Shown here in pieces: positions 7,634-12,325 of a DNA stretch of 12,325 bases; position 1 is the first letter of the stretch; every line of letters begins with the position of its first letter. The notes beneath the pieces were generated by a model. That model was not told the DNA's origin, searched no databases, and worked only from the letters and a program-made list of their open reading frames with translations. Position numbers and translations under genes: made by a program. The stretch covers positions 1 through 12,325 of the forward strand of contig JAGCQO010000125.1 in NCBI GenBank assembly GCA_017965125.1, written 5' to 3'. The stretch comes from Paludibacteraceae bacterium (GTDB taxonomy: Bacteria > Bacteroidota > Bacteroidia > Bacteroidales > Paludibacteraceae).

Positions 7634-8091
7634 TGGTGAAAACAGGATTAAGAACACTTTTGTTATTGGGCGCGGCGATGCTGTGCGTCGTTGCTAATGC
7701 GGAAAAGCGAGCTCACAAGATATGGATGGCTGAAGTCGATTATGAGTTCACATACCAAGGTTTCGCTGACGCAGAGCCGGGCGAGATGCCTAAGACGGCT
7801 GTTATGCTCGTGAGCGGCAATAACACATGCAGAACGACGCAGACCGAATTCCTGACTGCGTCCATAATCGGCAACAAGACCAAGAACACGCTTATAAACC
7901 TTGCTGTGACTCCGGAAATCAAGTCGGCGACTGTGTGCGACAGCGCAGACATCGTGGCAGGACAGGCGAGCCTGAAATTCGACATCCAGGGCAAAGGCAA
8001 GTACAAGAAGATTCTGGGCTATCCGTGCCACGGCTACGACATCACGATAGAGGACGTCGAGGCTGGACTGAAGTACACCGAGGAGGTCTAG
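7630..8091 (+). CDS. Exported protein, DUF4412-like, truncated by an in-frame TAG
   Basis: As written, this frame encodes 153 residues ending at TAG 8089-8091. It starts with a signal peptide (about 1-24, cleavage after ANA) and continues as a beta-rich domain. The segment KYKKILGYPCHGYDI, 22-36 residues before the stop, resembles the KxxxGYxC element of DUF4412/GLPGLI-like periplasmic proteins, where a few strands later a Trp followed by Thr/Ala is usual (VWxT). Here the frame reads EEV-stop-ATDYIGG, so TAG most simply replaces TGG. The frame stays open for 87 more codons with the same GC-rich codon use, so the intact product would be 241 residues. The start overlaps the DUF4831 stop (ATGA). 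It could be a nonsense-mutated gene, a sequencing or assembly error, or, less likely, a readthrough site. Function unknown. Confidence 0.7.
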   Translation: MMVKTGLRTLLLLGAAMLCVVANAEKRAHKIWMAEVDYEFTYQGFADAEPGEMPKTAVMLVSGNNTCRTTQTEFLTASIIGNKTKNTLINLAVTPEIKSATVCDSADIVAGQASLKFDIQGKGKYKKILGYPCHGYDITIEDVEAGLKYTEEV

Positions 8092-8355
8092 GCTACCGAC
8101 TACATCGGCGGCAAGGAAGTGAACTTCTATCTGTATCCCGAGGTGAAAGGCGTAATCCTCTACAGCAAGAAGACCGACGGCAAGAACATCACCGTGATGC
8201 AGGCTAAGGCTGTGAAAAAGCGAGTGGCCATCGAGGCCGGAACATTCTTGTATCCTTACGGATGCGAGGTGAACACTTGCAGCGGAGAGCAGATTTTCGA
8301 CGAGGAGGAGCTGACCGAAGGCACTGAGGAAGGCGAGGAAGAGGGCGAAGAGTAA
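8092..8355 (+). pseudogene. In-frame continuation of the TAG-interrupted exported protein
   Basis: After TAG 8089-8091 the same frame remains open to a TAA at 8353-8355. It encodes ATDYIGGKEVNFYLYPEVKG, a Lys-rich stretch, FLYPYGCEVNTC, and a very acidic tail (FDEEELTEGTEEGEEEGEE). The tail suggests the natural end of a protein and codon use matches the segment before the stop, so this is the C-terminal part of the same gene. The first internal restart candidates, GTG at 8119 and an ATG near 8197, fall inside the fold with no convincing ribosome-binding site beside them, so independent translation is unlikely. Confidence 0.7.
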
Positions 8356-8381
8356 GGGTTGAAATCCCAGTATATGAGAAT

Positions 8382-8412
8382 AAAAAAAGGAGCTTTTTGA
8401 GCTCCTTTTTTG
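8382..8412 (+). terminator. Bidirectional rho-independent terminator after the porQ operon
   Basis: AAAAAAGGAGCT (8383-8394) pairs perfectly with AGCTCCTTTTTT (8400-8411) around a 5-base loop TTTTG. On the plus strand it ends the six-gene run after the TAA at 8355. On the minus strand the A tract becomes a T run, so it also serves the convergent pseudouridine synthase gene, whose stop is at 8427. Confidence 0.92.
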
Positions 8413-8426
8413 TTTTGTGTCCGTCT

Positions 8427-9491
8427 TTAGAATCGTCCCATTTTCAGGAATGTTATTTCTTCCTGAGTCAGGAAGCGCCAAGTGCCTCGAGGCAGGTTCT
8501 TCTTGGTCAGTCCGGCGAAGTAAACGCGGTCGAGTTTCATCACCTTGTAGCCGAGGTGCTCGAACATGCGTCGCACGATTCTGTTTCTTCCGCTGTGTAT
8601 CTCTATGCCGACTTCCTTTCTTGTGCCGCCCTCGATGTAGTCAACCTCGTCGGCGTATGCTCGGCCGTCGTCCAGTTCGACACCGTCGCGCAGTTTCTGC
8701 AGTTCCTCCTCTCTTATCGGATTGTCGAGTGTCACCTGGTAAATCTTCTTCTTGTTATATTTCGGGTGCATGAGCCTTGCAGCGAGGTCGCCGTCGTTGG
8801 TGAGCAGCAGCACGCCGGTTGTGTTTCTGTCGAGCCTTCCGACAGGGTAGATGCGCTCCTTGCATGCGTTCTTCACTATGTCCATGACGGTGATGCGAGC
8901 GTGTGGGTCGTCGGTTGTGGTCACGCAGTCCTTTGGCTTGTTCAGCAGCACGTAAACCATCTTCTCCGCCTTGATTGGCTCGTTGTGGAACATCACCTTG
9001 TCCTTAGACGGGATGACCTTGTAGCCGAGCTCTGTCACGACCTCGCCGTTCACTGTTACGACGCCGGCTTCGATGTATGTGTCGGCCTCGCGGCGTGAGC
9101 ATAGTCCTGCGTTGGCTATGAACTTGTTCAGGCGCACAGGGTCGTCGTTGCTTCTGTTCTTCGCTTTGTGGGCGAGCTGCTTCTTGAGCGAGTACTTTGC
9201 GTCCGGGTTGTAGTTGTCGTCGTGGAATGTGCGCTTCTCCGCTCTGGCGTTGTTGCCGCGGCCGTATGAAGGTCGTTTGGCGTCGTTGCGTCCGAACTTG
9301 TTGCTTGAGTATTTGTTTCCGTCTCGCGAGCTGCGTCTTGGCGCGTCGTCGAAGTCGCTGTCGAAATCGTCGTTGTTGCGGCGACTTGAGTAAGAACGGT
9401 TCGGTCTGCCGCTTCTGCCGTTTTCAGACGGGCGTCTTCCGTTGGCAGAGCGCCTTTCGCTGCCGTTGAAGGTCTTTTTGTTGTAAGCCAT
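8427..9491 (-). CDS. rRNA pseudouridine synthase, RsuA/RluB/RluF family, with S4 domain
   Basis: This enzyme isomerises a specific rRNA uridine to pseudouridine. The 354-residue protein has three parts: a disordered basic extension (1-118) rich in Arg, Asn, Ser and Gly with one acidic patch (DDFDSDFDD, 41-49); an S4 RNA-binding domain at about 119-165 (RLNKFIANAGLCSRREAD); and the catalytic domain from about 178. The catalytic Asp is D221 in GRLDRNTTG. KKIYQVTLD and the SGRNRIVRRMFEHLG motif follow, typical of this family and unlike the RluA family. The target base (RluB-type 23S versus RsuA-type 16S) cannot be decided by eye; RluB-like is my preference. The extension resembles tails seen in Bacteroidota homologues and may aid RNA binding (inference). 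It converges on the exported-protein gene across a shared terminator and diverges from the debranching enzyme. Confidence 0.9.
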   Translation of the reverse strand: MAYNKKTFNGSERRSANGRRPSENGRSGRPNRSYSSRRNNDDFDSDFDDAPRRSSRDGNKYSSNKFGRNDAKRPSYGRGNNARAEKRTFHDDNYNPDAKYSLKKQLAHKAKNRSNDDPVRLNKFIANAGLCSRREADTYIEAGVVTVNGEVVTELGYKVIPSKDKVMFHNEPIKAEKMVYVLLNKPKDCVTTTDDPHARITVMDIVKNACKERIYPVGRLDRNTTGVLLLTNDGDLAARLMHPKYNKKKIYQVTLDNPIREEELQKLRDGVELDDGRAYADEVDYIEGGTRKEVGIEIHSGRNRIVRRMFEHLGYKVMKLDRVYFAGLTKKNLPRGTWRFLTQEEITFLKMGRF

Positions 9492-9586
9492 AATTAATGT
9501 TGTTTTTGTAGTCCCGTTTTGTGTGAAAAGGACGGAACAGATTAAGCCATTGGCAACTATGTCTTCATAGTGTGCTTACGGCGTTG

Positions 9587-9594
9587 CAAAGGTG
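9587..9594 (-). promoter_or_regulatory. Possible promoter of the pseudouridine synthase gene, -7 box
   Basis: The minus strand reads CACCTTTG followed by C, one mismatch (C for T at the first position) from TAnnTTTG. The implied leader is close to 90 bases. No clear TTG is seen at the -33 distance, so this is a tentative call, made because no better match lies in the 212-base divergent gap. Confidence 0.35.
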
Positions 9595-9610
9595 CGACAT
9601 TTTTGCCATA

Positions 9611-9630
9611 TTATAATGCGTTTTAATGCG
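9611..9630. repeat. Tandem 10-base repeat TTATAATGCG / TTTTAATGCG
   Basis: Two adjacent 10-base units differ at one base. They lie in the divergent gap (9492-9703) between the pseudouridine synthase and debranching enzyme genes, about 30 bases upstream of the debranching enzyme -7 box and beside the other gene's putative -33 region. The 10-base period is one helical turn, which would suit a regulator bound side by side; that is inference. Confidence 0.4.
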
Positions 9631-9661
9631 CTGCAGACTTTTTTTTAACTGAAATATTTTT

Positions 9662-9669
9662 TAGATTTG
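9662..9669 (+). promoter_or_regulatory. Predicted promoter of the glycogen debranching operon, -7 box
   Basis: TAGATTTG is an exact TAnnTTTG match in an AT-rich stretch. A start near 9676 gives a leader of about 28 bases before the ATG at 9704. The expected -33 site (about 9639) falls in CTTTTTTTT, which has no TTG. Confidence 0.55.
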
Positions 9670-9703
9670 TTGCAAGTATCATAATATTACTGAAAATCAC
9701 AGT

Positions 9704-11647
9704 ATGAGTTATCTTAAGTTTGACAAGTCGCAACTTATTAATCTCGAAAAGTCCTTGACTAAGGACATGCTTCGTACCAATAAATTAGGCGCGTATTCTG
9801 TGACTACGCCGATAGACTGCAACACGAGCAAATATGACGGTTTGCTGGTGGTGCCTGTTCCTGAACATAATTTCGACAATTATGTCCTGCTGTCTTCGTT
9901 GGACGAGACAGTGATTCAGCATGGTGCGGAGTTCAACATGGGAATACACAAGTTTCAGGGCAACCATTACTCTCCGAAGGGACACAAGTACATCCGAGAG
10001 TTCACAATGGAGACCGTGGCTTGCACTACTTACAGAGTGGGCGGAGTGGTGTTCTCGAAGGAGCGTGTTTTCATATCCAACGAGAACAGAATCCTCATCA
10101 AGTATTCGATGCTGGAGTCTCAGGCTCCGGTGACGATGCGTTTCCGTCCTCTTCTTGCGTTCCGTTCGGTCAATGAACTGACCCACGAGAACAATATGGT
10201 GAACAAGAATTACGACGTCATCGACAACGGCATCAGAATACAGCTTTACGACAAGTTGCCTCACCTGAGCATGCAATTCTCGAAGGAGAACACGTTCGTC
10301 GATAAACAGGACTGGTACAAGAATATCGAGTATTTCAGAGAGCAGGACAGAGGCTACGACTTCAAGGAGGACCTTTACACTCCGGGATATTTCGAATTGA
10401 CATTCAACCCGGGCGAGAGCGTGATTTTCTCGGCAGGAACGTCCGACGCGGAAACAGAGAAACTCAACAAACAGTATAACGACGAGATTTCCGGAAGAAC
10501 ATCAAGACTTGACTTCTTTAACACCTTGAAAAATGCCGGTTCTCAGTTCTATAACTATCGCGACAACGGCCACTACATCATGGCTGGCTATCCATGGTTC
10601 AAGTGCAGAGCGAGAGACGAGTTCATCTCGCTGCCTGGATTGTCGCTCGCGGTAGATAACCTGGAGCTTTATCGCGACGTCATGGACACCGCGCTCAAGG
10701 CGGTCGGCGACTTCATCGACGGCAAGCCGAACAAGTCGCAGATGGAGGAAATCGAGAGTCCTGACGCCTTGCTGTGGCTCATTTGGTCGCTGCAGCAATA
10801 TGCCTTGAAGACCTCAATCGCTGAGGCTAACAGACGATACGGCGACTGGATCATACGCATAATCAACTTCATAAGAGAGGGCTTGCATCCAAACCTTTCG
10901 CTCAACGACAACGGACTGCTGTTCACCAACGGACACGACAGACCAGTGTCTTGGATGAACGCCACTTGCTACGGAAGACCGGTTCTTCCTCGTACAGGAT
11001 ATCTGGTCGAGATAAACGCGTTGTGGTACAACGCACTGAAGTTCGACGCCGACATTTCCAATGAGCGCAACGACAGCTACGACGCCGACATTATAAACTA
11101 TCAGGCGGAATTTGCGAAGCAGTCGTTTGTGCAGATGTTCTGGAACGGAACGTACCTTTACGACTACGTCATCGGCACAGAGAAGAACCAGGAGGTTCGC
11201 CCGAACATGATTTTCGCGGTGTCTCTCCCTTACTCTCCATTGGACAGAGTGAAGCAGAAGTCGGTTGTCGATATTGTGACAAGAGAGCTTCTCACTCCAC
11301 GCGGACTGCGCACCCTTTCGCCAAAGAGCGGCCAGTACAAACCGATATGCGCAGGAAACGAGGTGGACCGCAGCTTCACCTACCAGAGCGGCACAGTGTG
11401 GCCATGGCTTATCGGAGCGTTCTCCGAGGCTTACCTGAAAATCCACAAGCATTCGGGCGTGTTCTTCATGCAGAGAATGACTATCGGCTTCGAGGGCGAG
11501 ATGGGTCAGGGATGTATAGGCACTCTGAACGAATTCTACGACGGAAACCCTCCTTATACGCCAAGAGGCGCGATGTCGTTTGCGATGTCGGTGGCAGAGA
11601 CCACAAGAACACTCGGCATCTTGAAACAGTTTGACAACGAAGATTAG
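9704..11647 (+). CDS. Glycogen debranching enzyme (amylo-alpha-1,6-glucosidase, GH133-like)
   Basis: This family removes alpha-1,6 branch stubs from glycogen or related alpha-glucans in the cytoplasm. The 647-residue protein has an N-terminal beta-rich debranching-enzyme domain (about 20-250, with the GAYSVTTPIDCNTSKYDGLLV region) and a C-terminal (alpha/alpha)6-barrel glucosidase domain (about 290-640). Barrel signatures are GYPWFKCRARDEFISLPGL, with Asp 305 in the RDxFIxLPG motif, PRTGYLVEINALWYNAL, and GCIGTLNEFYDG with Glu 610; these acidic residues match the positions proposed as catalytic. WMN at 417-419 takes the place of the WMD I recall in many homologues. No signal peptide is seen. 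It ends in TAG and the next gene starts 10 bases later, so the two form an operon for alpha-glucan metabolism. No short-form 4-alpha-glucanotransferase domain is visible. Confidence 0.92.
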   Translation: MSYLKFDKSQLINLEKSLTKDMLRTNKLGAYSVTTPIDCNTSKYDGLLVVPVPEHNFDNYVLLSSLDETVIQHGAEFNMGIHKFQGNHYSPKGHKYIREFTMETVACTTYRVGGVVFSKERVFISNENRILIKYSMLESQAPVTMRFRPLLAFRSVNELTHENNMVNKNYDVIDNGIRIQLYDKLPHLSMQFSKENTFVDKQDWYKNIEYFREQDRGYDFKEDLYTPGYFELTFNPGESVIFSAGTSDAETEKLNKQYNDEISGRTSRLDFFNTLKNAGSQFYNYRDNGHYIMAGYPWFKCRARDEFISLPGLSLAVDNLELYRDVMDTALKAVGDFIDGKPNKSQMEEIESPDALLWLIWSLQQYALKTSIAEANRRYGDWIIRIINFIREGLHPNLSLNDNGLLFTNGHDRPVSWMNATCYGRPVLPRTGYLVEINALWYNALKFDADISNERNDSYDADIINYQAEFAKQSFVQMFWNGTYLYDYVIGTEKNQEVRPNMIFAVSLPYSPLDRVKQKSVVDIVTRELLTPRGLRTLSPKSGQYKPICAGNEVDRSFTYQSGTVWPWLIGAFSEAYLKIHKHSGVFFMQRMTIGFEGEMGQGCIGTLNEFYDGNPPYTPRGAMSFAMSVAETTRTLGILKQFDNED

Positions 11648-11657
11648 TATTTAAAAT

Positions 11658-12325
11658 ATGAACGCATTACTGTTCGGGTGGGAGTTCCCGCCTCACATAC
11701 TCGGAGGACTTGGAACGGCTTCCTACGGCTTGACCAAAGGAATGTCAAAACAAGGCGACATGAACATCACTTTCGTGATACCTCATCCTCACGGCGACGA
11801 GGACCAGTCGTTCTTGCATATAATAGGAGCCAACAATGTCCCTGTCGTATGGAAAGAAAACTCATGGGACCATGTCAATTCGCGCATAGGAAAGACGATG
11901 CACCCAGACGAGTATTTCCATCTGAGAAACAACATCCGCTACGACTTCAGAAGAATCGGTACTGATGACCTTGGATGTGTGAATTTCTCGGGTGTGTATC
12001 CAAAGAACCTCATGGAGGAGATTTCGAACTACGAGGCTGTGGCGTCGGTTGTGGCTCATGCTGGTGGATTCGACATTATCCACTCGCACGATTGGCTGAC
12101 TTACCCTGCAGGAATCTTCGCGAAGCACATCTCCGGCAAGCCGCTGGTAATCCATGTTCACGCAACAGATTTCGACAGATCCAGAGGTAATGTGAACCCT
12201 CAGGTTTACGACATCGAGAAAAGGGGAATGGATGAGGCAGACCATATAATCTGCGTTTCGAACCTGACACGACAGACGGTCATCGAGAAATACGGACAGA
12301 ATCCTTCGAAGGTTTCTACCGTACA
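11658..12325 (+). CDS. Glycogen-synthase-like glycosyltransferase (GT4/GT5 fold), 3' end beyond window
   Basis: This open frame has no stop and runs off the window after 222 codons, so it is partial by position, not broken. The start MNALLFGWEFPPHILGGLGT shows the glycine-rich nucleotide-sugar loop typical of GlgA-like enzymes. FDIIHSHDWLTYPAG, then VIHVHATDFDRSRGNVNP and ADHIICVSNLTRQTVIEKYG, complete the N-terminal Rossmann domain of the GT-B fold. The C-terminal donor-binding domain is not visible. The pairing with a debranching enzyme 10 bases upstream supports a role in making or extending glycogen-like alpha-glucan, probably from ADP- or UDP-glucose. It looks closer to GT4-type bacterial alpha-glucan synthases than to E. 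coli GlgA, but that needs the full protein. In Bacteroides a GH57 amylase often follows such a pair, as I recall. Confidence 0.88.
   Translation, partial: MNALLFGWEFPPHILGGLGTASYGLTKGMSKQGDMNITFVIPHPHGDEDQSFLHIIGANNVPVVWKENSWDHVNSRIGKTMHPDEYFHLRNNIRYDFRRIGTDDLGCVNFSGVYPKNLMEEISNYEAVASVVAHAGGFDIIHSHDWLTYPAGIFAKHISGKPLVIHVHATDFDRSRGNVNPQVYDIEKRGMDEADHIICVSNLTRQTVIEKYGQNPSKVSTV

Noticed and set aside
8089..8091. Genome-wide recoding of TAG as an amino acid
   Set aside because: pfkA and the debranching enzyme both end naturally at TAG, and porQ and the DUF4831 gene at TGA, so no stop codon is globally reassigned here.
7663..8481. 272-codon minus-strand ORF covering the TAG site and the terminator
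   Set aside because: It runs through a strong terminator and into the 3' end of the pseudouridine synthase gene and has no domain signature. The plus-strand frame has a signal peptide and a recognisable element.

Overview
The window looks like a chromosomal segment of a Bacteroidota bacterium, most likely Bacteroidales. The evidence is a PorQ-type subunit of the type IX secretion system, a Bacteroidetes-style TonB, a DUF4831 protein, starts that mostly lack a Shine-Dalgarno sequence, and promoters matching the Bacteroides -7 box TAnnTTTG. The genus cannot be fixed from the sequence. No tRNA, rRNA, CRISPR array, insertion sequence or phage gene was seen.

Left part, minus strand (14-2760): lepA (elongation factor 4) and a tonB-type energy transducer. 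Each appears to be its own transcription unit. A terminator lies between them, each has a TAnnTTTG box upstream, and a strong bidirectional terminator touches the lepA stop codon.

Centre, plus strand (2841-8411): one tightly packed run of six genes, porQ, cmk, ispH, pfkA, a DUF4831 protein and a second exported protein. Spacing is 4-base overlaps or short gaps, with an exact promoter match upstream of porQ and a bidirectional terminator after the last gene. It mixes an outer-membrane secretion component with three cytoplasmic enzymes (CMP kinase, last step of the MEP isoprenoid pathway, ATP-dependent phosphofructokinase) and two exported proteins of unknown function. The last gene is interrupted by an in-frame TAG at 8089-8091, after which the same frame stays open and protein-like to 8355. 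The TAG probably replaces a Trp codon. This is the most notable anomaly in the window.

Right part: an rRNA pseudouridine synthase of the RsuA/RluB family with a long basic, disordered N-terminal extension (minus strand, 8427-9491), a divergent promoter region (9492-9703), then a plus-strand alpha-glucan pair: a glycogen debranching enzyme and the first 222 codons of a glycogen-synthase-like glycosyltransferase that runs off the window.

Most of the window is ordinary core-genome content. The points worth a second look are the interrupted exported protein, the porQ-cmk-ispH-pfkA-DUF4831 arrangement, two small look-alike hairpins in the porQ leader, and a sharp AT-rich island with promoter-like boxes inside ispH.
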